From assembly GCF_014066305.1 (NCBI RefSeq), contig NW_023501058.1, forward strand, positions 1 to 14,517: DNA of 14,517 nucleotides, written 5' to 3'. Within the stretch, counting starts at the first letter, position 1; every line of letters begins with the position of its first letter. The notes beneath the pieces were generated by a model. The model worked only from the letters and a program-made list of their open reading frames with translations, ran no database searches and was not told where the DNA came from. This document shows positions 1 through 9,395 of this stretch, piece by piece. Source of the stretch: Letharia columbiana (taxonomy: Eukaryota > Ascomycota > Lecanoromycetes > Lecanorales > Parmeliaceae). The translations under genes were made by a program, and so were the position numbers.

Positions 1-560
1 AAAATAATTAATAGAGTTTAACGATAAGAATAATAGCGAAGAATTAAAAGTAATATATTATAAGAATAATTAATAAATAATAGATAAATTAAAAGAGAGT
101 TAAAAGATAAAAAGAGATTTAAATATAATATTACGCTTTTAATTAAAGTATAAAAGTATTATATATAAGATAATAGATTTATCTTTATATATATAATAAA
201 CTAGTTCTTAAATATAAGACTATTTATATATATAAGATTCTATATAAATTCGCTATTATAGAGTATATAAAAGAGTCTATAAATCGTAAATTAATTAGAG
301 AATTTAAAAGTATATATTACTAGTATTAGATCTTAATTAATTAAGATTTATTTAATAACGTTAATAAGATGTAATTAAAAGTATAAACTATCGATTTATA
401 GATAAAAGTATACTTTTCTCTATTATAAGATTATTAGATTATTAAATCTTATTTAATTAAGATTATTATTTTCGCTTATAATAGTATAATCTTTATTTCT
501 TTATTTTCTAATCTAATTTAATACTTCTTATTCTTATTCGCTTTATTTAACTACTTATCC
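1..560. other. AT-rich stretch, nothing recognised
   Basis: I see no reading frame, RNA gene or clear repeat here. The stretch is A/T tracts with scattered TCG, GCG and CTAG words. One of the very few ATG triplets outside the 9.2-9.9 kb zone lies near 369 and is followed directly by TAA. Confidence 0.6.
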
Positions 561-690
561 CTATTTATATTCTCTCTTTTATATTCTTATTCTCTTTTAT
601 ATTCTCTTTATTTATATTCTCTCTATTTATATTCTCTTATTTTTTTTTTATTTGTATTCTCTTTATTTATATTTTCTATTTTATTTTTTA
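561..690. repeat. Pyrimidine-rich degenerate minisatellite
   Basis: The plus strand is almost all T and C with spaced A. It repeats the word TTTATATTCTCT with variable spacers and an internal T run of about ten. Unit length varies from about 12 to 18 bp, so this is a slipped, imperfect array. The complementary strand is purine-rich. No function can be assigned. Confidence 0.6.
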
Positions 691-1769
691 TTCGCTATCT
701 TACTTTTAATAATATTACTTACTTTAAGAAATATTTAATTTAAAGATTATAGAGCTAATAATTTAAAGAAAGTAAAAAGCTTCTTAAGAGCTATATTCTC
801 TAGATTTGTTATATTAATCTTTATAAGAGAAATCTAAAATACTATATCGCGCTTTAATATCTCTATAATATATATATTAATTATTATAAGAAAAATCTTT
901 ATATTTTTAATTACTATTAATTAGCGAGTAATTAAATTTATATAAATTCTTTAATTATACGCTTTTAAGTAGCTAGAGAAATATTAATATAATATCTAAA
1001 TAATTATTTAAGTTTCTTATATTTATAAAAAGAGAGAACTAAAAGAAAGAAGAAAGAAGATTATATATTTAAAGACTTATAAAAATTCCCTTAATATATC
1101 TTTAATATACTTCTTCTCTATTACTCTCTTATATTTCTTAATTTAATTAAGATATTTAGATATATAATTAAAAAGAGAATAAATAATATATTAAGAGATA
1201 AGATTTAAGTCTCTCTTCTTTACTTTTAATTAATATTCTTTATAAATCTTCTTAATATAGCTAATAACTTCGATATCGCGATTATTAATTAAGATTTTCT
1301 TAATCTCTATTATAAATAATATAAATTTCGCTAAATTAAATAATCTAATATACTTAATATTTATAATTTAAATAAATTTATTAAAAATAATATAATATTA
1401 ATTAACGATCTTTTATAACTCGATTAATATTTTAATAAAAGCGAATATATAATAGAAGAAAGCGCTTTATATTAAGATAAGAGTCTATTAAATATAAATA
1501 AAATTATTTTTAAATAATATTATTTTAAAATAATTAAGAATATTAATTTAAGATTAAATTAGCATAAGATTTTAAATAAATAAATTATTTAGAATATTAT
1601 AATAGCGAAAGCTAATATAAACTTATTTAAATAAGATTATTAATATAAATATAATTATTATCTTACGCTTCTTAGATATTATCTAAATATATATATATTA
1701 ATTAAGATCTATATAGAGTAGAAGATAATAAATAAAGATATCGAGATTATTTCGATCTTAGATATATAT

Positions 1770-1814
1770 TTCTTAGATACGCGTTTCTTAATTACGCGTT
1801 TCTTAGACCCGCGT
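1770..1814. repeat. 15-bp tandem repeat, three units, CpG-rich
   Basis: Three adjacent 15-bp units occur at 1770-1784, 1785-1799 and 1800-1814. Each starts TTCTTA and ends CGCGT, with four variable bases between (GATA, ATTA, GACC). Each unit keeps two CpG sites although CpA is absent. The period equals five codons, and the repeat lies in the frame of the proposed minus-strand relic, where it would encode Lys/Arg-rich pentapeptides. Confidence 0.85.
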
Positions 1815-2090
1815 TTTTTAAATTTATATTTCTCTACTTTATAATCACTAATAATTATTTATTCTAATTTAAAAGTTAAATCTTTATATTTCGCGATTAT
1901 TATTAAATTAAATAATTTTAAAATTTAATATTATTTAACTAGTTATCTCGCTTAATTAAATAAAATTTTTATTACTTTTATAAGACTTCTAATTAAAAAT
2001 CTTATCTTTTTTATTAAATTTAGAATTTTTAATAATAAAAAATATATTAATATTATTATTAATAGCTAACTTTAACTCTTTAATAATCTT

Positions 2091-2153
2091 TTTAATCTCT
2101 ATCTTTATATTTTTAATCTCTATCTTTACTTTCTTAATATCTATCTTTACTTT
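2091..2153. repeat. 21-bp tandem repeat, three units (heptad period)
   Basis: The units 2091-2111, 2112-2132 and 2133-2153 share the core TTAATCTCTATCTTTA with few differences. A more degraded copy may lie just upstream at 2070-2090. On the minus strand each unit is seven codons and gives one heptad of a coiled-coil-like pattern, in frame with 61 stop-free codons. Confidence 0.8.
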
Positions 2154-2545
2154 CTTTAGATTTATAATAATCTTTTAAATAAATATTAGAATATAATTAG
2201 CTTTATACTCGATATCTTAATTAAATAATTTTTTTTATTAATATAATTATAGATAACTTATAGAGTTTAAATTATATTAATTTAAGCTAGATTAATAATA
2301 AATATAAATTTATATAATTAAGATATATAGCTAAGATTATTAATTAAGAAATTACTATAATTAAAATAATAATTAAAGATTATAATACTTAAGATTTATA
2401 AAAGAAATAGTATATAAGAAAATTTATTAATATATATAAATAAAAAAATCTATTAATATATATAAATAAAAATATTAAAAGTAAAGATAATTATTATAAA
2501 GTAGTCGAGGTTAAAAAATATTATATTATTAAGATTATTAAGCTT

Positions 2546-2561
2546 CTAGCGTAGACGCTAG
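2546..2561. repeat. Short CpG-retaining inverted repeat
   Basis: The arms CTAGCGT and ACGCTAG (2546-2552 and 2555-2561) are exact reverse complements with a 2-base spacer. The site lies at the left boundary of the first copy of the long direct repeat. Only the right arm, preceded by GAG, is kept at the matching place in the second copy (about 4332-4341). Confidence 0.6.
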
Positions 2562-3940
2562 CTTTTCTAATAATCGAGATTAAAAAATAAATCTTAATAA
2601 ATTAAGATTTAATTTTATTATAATTAAAAGAGAAGAAATTATATTATTATAGTTAAAAGAGATAAAAGATTATAAGACTATAATAGAAGAAAGTTTAAAG
2701 AAGAATAATAATTATAATTATATTATATATAGCTTTAATATAAAAAGTCTTATATTTTAATTAGCTTACTTCGATAAAGCTAATTATTATTATTTTTATT
2801 ATTATATTTTAATACTTATTTTTTTTTTTTTAATAGATTTATTATAATAAATTTATTATAATATATCTCTTATAATTAAAATTCGCTTAATTTTTATTAT
2901 ATTATATATTATTTAATATTAATAATATTATAAAACGCTTTTTATTATAAAGTATCGCGAGATATATAAAAATATACTTTTTATATTAACGAATTTCGAT
3001 TAATAAAATTAACTCTTTTATATATATTTAGATTATTAAAATAAAAAAAAAAATCGTCTTATAAATAATAGAAGCTTTAATATATATTTAAAGTCTTTTT
3101 ATTAAAATTCTATTAGCGATAATATATTAGTCTTCTTCTTCTTTAATAACTTCTCTTTCTTCTTTCTTTATTAACTTCTCTTTCTCTCTCTTTTATTTTA
3201 CTTCGCTTTTATAATTATTAAATATTAAAATTATATTATAACTTTTTACTCTTAACTCTTTAAACTTTCTTTTTTTAACTTTATTTACTTTTTAAAAAAT
3301 AAAGATAAATAATTTATTCGCTAGCGATAAGATAATTAATTTATATAAGAGATATATATTATTAATAAATAATAGATAAAACTCTTTCTTTGTTAACTTT
3401 CTCTCCTTTTTTTTATTTTACTTCGCTTTTATAGTTATTAAGTATTAAAATTAAATTATAACTTCTTACTCTTAACTCTTTAAACTTCTCTTTTTTAACT
3501 TTATTTACTTTTTTAAAAATAAAGATAAATAATTTATTCGCTAGCGATAAGATAATTAATTTATATAAGAGATATATATTATTAATAAATAATAGATAAG
3601 ATAAAAGATAATAAATATTACTTCTATATTAAGAAGATAATTAATAATAAAAGATTATATATAATAATCTACTATTTTATATATAAAAAGTTTAAATATT
3701 TTTTATATATTAAAAGATACTTAAATATAAGAGCTAATATCTCTTATTTATTCTATTATTTAATATATATTAAAATAAAAAAGATATAAATTTAAAAGAA
3801 GTTTAAGAGATTAATATTTTAGAATAAATAATAATATTATTATTAAAAGTTTAAGATATTAAAAAAGAAATAAAAAAATAAATAAGAGAAGAAATAAGAG
3901 ATTTAGAATTTAAATAAAATCTAAAAATAAGATAAAATTA
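2553..3940. repeat. Long direct repeat, copy 1
   Basis: This begins AGACGCTAGCTTTTCTAATAA and ends near ATAAGATAAAATTA. The same order of words recurs at 4332-5890 and, in part, at 5897-6465, all in the same orientation. Many differences between copies are C/T or G/A transitions; for example TTATATTTTA here is TTACACTTTA in copy 2. Copy 1 has an extra 222-bp tandem duplication (3171-3600) and lacks the insertion of about 380 bp seen in copy 2. It contains pyrimidine-rich TTCTCTTTCT tracts at 3130-3195. No open frame survives. It is probably a transposable element or segmental duplication; its ends show no terminal inverted repeat that I can see. Confidence 0.85.
3171..3600. repeat. 222-bp tandem duplication inside copy 1
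   Basis: Two adjacent copies, 3171-3392 and 3393-3600, both run from TTAACTT(T)CTCT through CTTCGCTTTTATA and TCGCTAGCGA to AATAGATAA. They differ by scattered transitions and small indels in the pyrimidine tract. Copies 2 and 3 of the long repeat have only one such block, so the duplication arose in copy 1 alone. Each block carries the 10-bp palindrome TCGCTAGCGA. Confidence 0.85.
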
Positions 3941-4331
3941 TATTTATATACGCGAGCTTTAAATATAGATATAAAACTTTAATTTATTAAAGATAGATTA
4001 TAAGTATAAATTATATTTAAAATAATAGCTTAATAATTAATAAGTTATTTCGCTTTCTATATATAGAGTAAGATTAATAAAAATATAATAATATAATATA
4101 ACTAAATATATTACTTTATTTACTCTTTTTAAAAGTAATATAAAATATTTAATTTAAGTTTTTATATATATAATTAATAAGATTAACTCTTAATTAATTA
4201 AGATTTAATTAAGATATATTATTTTAGAAAGCTAACTATCGAGCTTTAAGAAATCTTTATTTATAAGATTTTAATATATATAAAAGATTATAACGCTTAA
4301 TAATATTTTATAATTAGATTTATAGATATAG
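3941..4331. other. Spacer between long-repeat copies 1 and 2
   Basis: There is no gene or clear structure. The word AAAGATTATAACGCTTAATA at about 4273-4300 recurs with one difference near 7099-7125 (AAAGACTATAACGCTTAATA). This shows that a further short repeat family flanks the block. Confidence 0.5.
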
Positions 4332-4639
4332 AGACGCTAGCTTTTCTAATAATTAAGATTAAAAAATAAATCTTAATAAATTAAGATCTAATTTTATTAT
4401 AATATAAAGAAAAGAAATTATTATAATTAAAAGAGATAGAAGATTATAAAATTATAATAGAAGAAAGTTTAAAGAAGAATAATAATTATAATTATACTAT
4501 ATATAGCTTTAGCGTAAAAAGTCTTACACTTTAACTAGCTCGCTTAAATAAAACTAATAATTATTATTTTTATTATTATATTTTAATACTTATTCTTTTC
4601 TTTTTAATAAACTTATTATAATAAATTTATTATATATCT

Positions 4640-5029
4640 TATACTCTCGCTATCACTTATAATATATATCTTATAATTATTTTTAAATTATAAGATAATA
4701 TTTAAGTATTAAAAATAATAATTTAAATTATTAATATATCTTAAAAGTTAACTCTATTATAATAATTATTATAATTAAATAATAATTAAATTATTATAAA
4801 TCTTAATAAGAAGATAATTATATATTCTATTAACTCGATAAATTATAACTTAATATTATATATATTATTAGAAAATCTCTAATTATATAATTATTATTTA
4901 AGATTAAACTCTTATAAAGTTATATATTTATTATTACTCGCGATAAGATAATATAAAAAGCTATAAATTTATTATAATATATTTATTATAATATATTTAT
5001 TATTTATCTCTACTTATAAAGTTAATATT
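4640..5029. other. Insertion present only in repeat copy 2
   Basis: Copy 1 passes directly from the TTTATTATAATA tract to AAAATTCGCTTAATTTTTATT. Copy 2 has about 380 extra bases between these words. The insert ends in a short array of ATTTATTATAATAT, which resembles the tract on its left side, so the event may be an insertion flanked by duplicated target or a deletion in copy 1 between similar tracts. The insert itself has no open frame or terminal repeat that I recognise. Confidence 0.6.
4967..5007. repeat. 14-bp tandem repeat
   Basis: Two exact units ATTTATTATAATAT (4967-4980, 4981-4994) are followed by a third, altered one (4995-5007). The array sits at the right edge of the copy-2 insertion. 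Confidence 0.8.
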
Positions 5030-5896
5030 AAAATTCGCTTAATTTTTATTATATTATATATTATTTAATATTAATAACGCTATAAAACGCTTCTTAATAT
5101 AAAAAATTATAAGATATATAAGAATATACTTTTTATATTAACAAATTTAGATTAATAAAATTAACTCTTTTATATATATTTAGATTATTAAAATAAAAAA
5201 GAAAATCGTCTAGCGAATAATAGAAGCTTTAATATATATTTAAAGTTTTTTTATTAAAATTCTATTAATAATAATAAATTAATCTTCTCTCTCTTTGATA
5301 ACTTCTCTCTCTCTTTCTTTGTTAACTTCTCTTTTTCTCTTTTATCTTACTTTTTTAAAAGTAAAGCTTTCTTTATCTTAATTATTAAGTATTAAAATTA
5401 AATTATAACTTTTTACTCTTAACTCTATAAACGCTCTTTTTTTAACTTTATTTACTTTTTTAAAAATAGAGATAAATAATTTACTCGCTAGCGATAAGAT
5501 AATTAATTTATATAAGAGATATATATTATTAATAAATAATAGATAAGATAAAAGATAATAAATATTACTTCTATATTAAAAAGATAATTAATAATAAAAA
5601 ATTATATATAATAATTTACTATTTTATATATAAAAAGTTTAGATATTTTTTTTATATTAAAAGATACTTAAATATAAAAGCTAATATCTCTTATTTATTT
5701 TATTATTTAATATATATTAAAATAAGAGAAAGTTATAAACTTAAAAGAAATTAAAAAAATTAAGATTTTTAAATAAGTATTAATATTATCGCTAAAAGTC
5801 TTAGATATTAAAAAATAAATTAAAGAATAAATAAGAGAAGAAATAAGAGATCTAAGAATCTTAACGAAATTTAGAAATAAGATAAAATTATAAATC

Positions 5897-6465
5897 TAGA
5901 TTATTAAAATAAAGAAGAAAATCGCTTAGCGAATAATAGAAGCTTTAATATATATTTAAAGTTTTTTTATTAAAATTCTATTAATAATAATAGATTAGTC
6001 TTCTCTCTCTTCAATAACTTCTCTCTCTTCTTTCTTTATTAACTTCTCTCTTTTACTTTTATCTTACTTTTTTAAAAGTAAAGCTTTCTTTATCTTAATT
6101 ATTAAGTATTAAAATTAAATTATAACTTTTTATATTAAACTCTTTAAATACGCTCTTTTTTTAACTTTATTTACTTTTTTAAAAATAGAGATAAATAATT
6201 TATTCGCTAGCAATAAGACAATTAATTAATATAAGAGATATATATTATTAATAAATAATAGATAAGATAGAAGATAATAAATATTACTATTATATCGAAA
6301 AGATAATTAATAATAAAAAATTATATATAATAATTTACTATTTTACTTATAAGAAGTTTAAGATATTTTTTTTATATTAAAAGATACTTAAGTATAAAAG
6401 TTAATATCTCTTATTTATTTTATTATATAATATATATTAAAATAAAGAAGCTATAAACTTAAAAG
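5897..6465. repeat. Long direct repeat, copy 3 (truncated at both ends)
   Basis: This starts at TAGATTATTAAAATAAAGAA, equivalent to position 3029 of copy 1 and 5181 of copy 2, and follows them through the pyrimidine tract, the CTTAATTATTAAGTATTAAA block and the CGCTAGC site to about 6465. The left 480 bp and the 3' tail of the full repeat are missing. It begins six bases after the end of copy 2. It is closer to copy 2 than to copy 1, for example in the AAAGTAAAGCTTTCTTTATC segment shared only by copies 2 and 3. Confidence 0.85.
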
Positions 6466-6475
6466 AATAAATTAT

Positions 6476-6497
6476 CTTCGCTTCGCTCTTCGCTCTA
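6476..6497. repeat. CTTCG microsatellite-like tract
   Basis: The tract reads CTTCG, CTTCG, CTCTTCG, CTCT, keeping three CpG sites in a row. It lies just beyond the end of long-repeat copy 3. Confidence 0.6.
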
Positions 6498-6612
6498 CTC
6501 TTTATAAGTTTAATTATTTATTTATTTATATATATTATCGCGACGATACTCTATTTATTTATTTACTTATATATATTATTATAATAACTCTTATAAATCT
6601 AATTATTTAAAA
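6498..6612. repeat. Imperfect direct repeat, about 90-bp period
   Basis: CTCTTTATAAGTTTAATTATT near 6499 recurs as CTCTTATAAATCTAATTATT near 6588. Between them TATTTATTTA and TTATATATATTAT words occur twice, around a CGCGACG core at 6539-6545. Confidence 0.55.
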
Positions 6613-7240
6613 AATAAAGAGAAGATTATAATATTTAATTAAAGTAATAAACTAATTAATAAGACTATAATATTTTTTTTAATATATTATATTATTAATT
6701 TAACGAGTATTATAATAATTATCTTAAGAATTATATATTATAAAAGAATTTCTATATAATATTACGCGTTTATTAAGATATATAATATTTTTAAATATTA
6801 ATATCGCTATTATAACTAAATTAGCTAAGTTTTTTAATAAAATAAAATTAAAAGTTTACTTTTTAATTATTATATTATAGCTTCTAATTTAATAAAGATC
6901 TATTTAACTATTTATTTAACTTTTATTAAAAGTTTTAAAAAGACTATATTACGTAATTACGTATTTTTATTAAGAATTATATATATATAGAGTATAAATA
7001 TTATATATTAAATAATATATTAAAAAATTAAATATTAATAGAGTTTTCTATTTAGATTTATTTTAAGATTAATAAAATTAAATTAAGATTATATATAAAA
7101 GACTATAACGCTTAATAATATTATATATTAAATTAATATAACGCTAAGATTTAATATATATAACTAGTAAATATAAAAGAAAGTATATTATAACTTATAT
7201 AAAGAAGAATAGATTTTAATATTAATAATATAAGATTTAT
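6613..7240. other. AT-rich spacer, no gene seen
   Basis: No open frame or RNA gene is visible. The only notable site is a 14-bp perfect palindrome, TACGTAATTACGTA, at 6950-6963. Degenerate words resembling the following minisatellite (TATAACGCTAAGATTTAATATATATAA) appear from about 7136, so the array may fade out leftwards. Confidence 0.5.
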
Positions 7241-8360
7241 ATAATATTAAATTTTAATTTATATATAAACGAATATTATAATATTAAATTTTAATATATA
7301 TAAACGAATATATAACGCTAAATTTTAACGTATATAAACGAATATATAACGTTAAATTTTAACGTATATAAACGAATATATAACGTTAAATTTTAACGTA
7401 TATAAACGAATATATAACGTTAAATTTTAACGTATATAAACGAATATATAACGTTAAATTTCGGCGTATATAAAAAATATATAACGTTAAATTTTAACGT
7501 ATATAAACGAATATATAACGTTAAATTTTAACGTATATAAACGAATATATAACGCTAAATTTCGACGTATATATAAACGAATATATAACGTTAAATTTTA
7601 ACGTATATAAACGAATATATAACGTTAAATTTTAACGTATATAAACGAATATATAACGTTAAATTTTAACGTATATAAACGAATATATAACGCTAAATTT
7701 TAACGTATATAAACGAATATATAACGTTAAATTTTAACGTATATAAACGAATATATAACGTTAAATTTTAACGTATATAAACGAATATATAACGTTAAAT
7801 TTTTTAAGCGTATATAAACGAATATATAACGTTAAATTTTAGACGTATATAAACGAATATATAACGTTAAATTTTACGTATATAAACGAATATATAACGT
7901 TAAATTTTAACGTATATAAACGAATATATAACGTTAAATTTTAACGTATATAAATAAATATATAACGTTAAATTTTAACATATATAAACGAATATATAAC
8001 GTTAAATTTTAACGTATATAAACGAATATATAACGTTAAATTTTAACGTATATAAACGAATATATAACGTTAAATTTTAAGCGTATATAAACGAATATAT
8101 AATCATTAAATTTTATAATATATATAAATATAAATATATAAATATATAAACGATTATAACGTTAAATTTTAACGTATATAAACGAATATATAACGTTAAA
8201 TTTTAGCGTATATAAACGAATATATAACGTTAAATTTTAATATATATAAACGAATATATAACGTTAAATTTTAACGTATATAAACGAATATATAACGCTA
8301 AATTCTAGCGTATATAAACGAATATATAACGCTAAATTCTAGCGTATATAAACGAAAATA
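7241..8360. repeat. 34-bp minisatellite, about 33 units
   Basis: Head-to-tail units of 34 bp read AACGAATATATAACG, then TTAAATTTTAACGTATATA. Most central units are identical. Edge units (7241-7320, 8100-8160, 8225-8355) are more diverged, with T for C at the CpG sites. Variants include CGGCG (7459), TTTTTTAAGCG (near 7800), AGACG (7840), a shortened TTTTACG (7873) and an irregular stretch at 8100-8160. Each unit contains the 17-bp near-palindrome ACGTTAAATTTTAACGT and three CpG sites. The consensus contains neither CA nor TG on either strand. The array has no spacers, no reading frame and no similarity to telomere repeats. Confidence 0.95.
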
Positions 8361-8947
8361 TCGCGCTATAGTAATCTTATTTTTTTTTATAAAGATAAAT
8401 CTTAAATTCGATTTCGAAGATCTTTAAATCTATATTTTATCTACTATTAAGTATTTATATTAATAATTATACTATATAAGATATTTAAATAATATAAAAT
8501 AATTTAAATAATAGAAATTAAGTTAGATTTTAAAAATTTTATAGAGAAAATTTAAATTAATATAGAAGTAAATTATTTAAAAAATACGCGTTAAAATCTT
8601 AGATTTTAAATTATTTTAAAAGATAATTCGAGAATAATTAGACGCTAATATACGATTTTATTAAATAATTAAATACTCGATAATAATTATCTTTTCGTTT
8701 TAATATCGTTAAATCGCCCTTAATTAGAGCTATAAATTATCTTATTTAAATATTTTTATTTATTATAAATTCGTTATTAGCGTTAAGATTTTAGATAGAG
8801 ATATTAAGATACTCGCTTATTTTTTATATTATCTATAACTTTTCAAATATTAATAGTAAAAATATAAACTTAAATATTATTATTAATTATTTTTTTTATA
8901 GAGTTTAGCGATATAATAAAAAAAAATATTTTAAGAATTTAAAAAAG
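8361..8947. other. AT-rich spacer, no gene seen
   Basis: There is no reading frame. It contains one member of a short duplicated segment (8562-8605) and a slightly higher density of CpG words (ATTCGAGAATAATTAGACGC, ACTCGATAAT) than the left part of the window. CpA and TpG remain almost absent. Confidence 0.5.
8562..8605. repeat. Short dispersed direct repeat, copy 1
   Basis: ATAGAAGTAAAT, then AAATACGCGTTAAAAT and CTTAGATT, aligns with 9351-9395. The difference AGTAAAT here versus AGCAAAT there is a CpA to TpA change, so this copy looks more heavily mutated. Confidence 0.65.
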
Positions 8948-9027
8948 TGACGACGATATAACTCGAACTCTCGATCTTATTTATCTAAAAATAAAAATAA
9001 ATTTCTTAATTACGATATTATTATAGG
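8948..9027 (-). tRNA. Degraded tRNA-like sequence (pol III box relic), doubtful
   Basis: On the minus strand GAGAGTTCGAGTTA (about 8972-8959) matches a T-arm/B-box, with the T-loop TTCGAGT at 8967-8961 fitting the TTCRANY pattern. About 40 bases upstream, TAATATCGTAATTAAG (about 9020-9005) resembles a D-arm/A-box after G to A changes. Spacing between the boxes fits a tRNA gene. Against it: the T-stem bases do not pair (GAGAG with TATAT), no 5' strand matching the 3' acceptor CGTCGTC is found, and no clear anticodon stem can be drawn. It could be a RIPed tRNA pseudogene, the head of a tRNA-derived SINE, or chance. Confidence 0.25.
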
Positions 9028-9240
9028 TTAAGATAGCTATATTCCTAAATAAAAGAATAAAATAATTTTATCTATTATATTATATAAAGAAAATAAATTA
9101 TTTAATATATTAATAATTTCTTTAATATAAGATAATAAGTATTATTTTAATAGATTATAACTCTAAAATTACGCGATTATTAAATTTTAAATTTTATTAA
9201 AAATTGCTAATTAATTATAACTCAATTTTTTTTTAAGTTT
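9028..9240. other. AT-rich spacer
   Basis: No gene is visible. Isolated TG and CA dinucleotides (ATTGCTAATT near 9204, CTCAATT near 9222) begin to appear here, marking the edge of the less mutated zone that follows. Confidence 0.45.
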
Positions 9241-9267
9241 CTTAAATATATTTTATATATAGGGCGA

Positions 9268-9334
9268 AATAAATTTCTAAGTAAAGGGTTTCTCTTCGCG
9301 CGAAAAGTAACCGATACGTATATAGAAATTTATT
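9268..9334. repeat. Inverted repeat enclosing a GC-rich hairpin
   Basis: The 12-bp arms AATAAATTTCTA (9268-9279) and TAGAAATTTATT (9323-9334) are exact reverse complements. Between them a 26-base hairpin (9287-9312) pairs GGTT with AACC, then CTCTTCG with CGAAAAG apart from one C-A mispair, around the palindrome TTCGCGCGAA (9295-9304). This is one of the most GC-rich short segments in the window. Confidence 0.7.
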
Positions 9335-9350
9335 ATTTTAAATAACGAAT

Positions 9351-9395
9351 ATAGAAGCAAATCTATTCAATAAATATGCGTTAAAATTCTAAGAT
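9351..9395. repeat. Short dispersed direct repeat, copy 2
   Basis: This aligns with 8562-8605. It keeps AGCAAAT and TATTCAATAA, whose CpA sites are gone or altered in the other copy, and reads AAATATGCGTTAAAAT where copy 1 has AAATACGCGTTAAAAT. It is the less mutated of the two. Confidence 0.65.

Larger units (their letters stand above)
1021..2219 (-). pseudogene. Possible decayed coding relic with coiled-coil-like segment
   Basis: Reading the minus strand with codon starts in the phase of position 2159 gives two of the longer stop-free runs: 61 codons (2174-1992) and 45 codons (1367-1233). Both are in the same frame. The first contains three 7-residue repeats, KVKIDIK, KVKIEIK and NIKIEIK, followed by KIIKELK. 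Hydrophobic residues alternate 3 and 4 apart, the pattern of a coiled coil. Between the runs, 15-bp repeats read as a basic pentapeptide in which each TAA would be a former Gln (QETRN, QETRI). Nearly all stops in the frame are TAA or TAG, as expected if CAA, CAG or TGG had been mutated. However, overall stop density is about 9 percent, close to chance for DNA this AT-rich, so the call is weak. No catalytic or zinc-knuckle motif is visible and no family is recognised. A structural protein of a transposable element is one possibility. No start codon survives. Confidence 0.3.
4332..5890. repeat. Long direct repeat, copy 2
   Basis: This matches copy 1 from AGACGCTAGC to the terminal ATAAGATAAAATTA, with two structural differences: no 222-bp tandem duplication, and about 380 bp of extra sequence at about 4640-5029. 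Transition differences run both ways. AACGAATTTCGATT in copy 1 is AACAAATTTAGATT here (near 5141), so some CpG sites have also been lost. The pyrimidine tract at 5283-5345 contains TTCTCTCTCTCTTT words. Confidence 0.85.

Noticed and set aside
561..690. Polypyrimidine tract as an intron or promoter signal
   Set aside because: No exon or gene lies nearby, and similar tracts occur inside the long repeats at 3130, 5283 and 6000.
2070..2090. Fourth full unit of the 21-bp repeat
   Set aside because: Similarity to the other three units is too low to count with confidence, though it continues in frame.
6950..6963. TACGTAATTACGTA palindrome as a regulatory site
   Set aside because: Perfect 14-bp palindromes are expected by chance several times in AT-rich DNA of this length, and it occurs once.
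7241..8360. CRISPR array
   Set aside because: The 34-bp units are head to tail with no unique spacers between them.
7241..8360. Telomeric or subtelomeric telomere-type repeat
   Set aside because: No TTAGGG-like G-rich strand is present and the unit is far longer than a telomere repeat.
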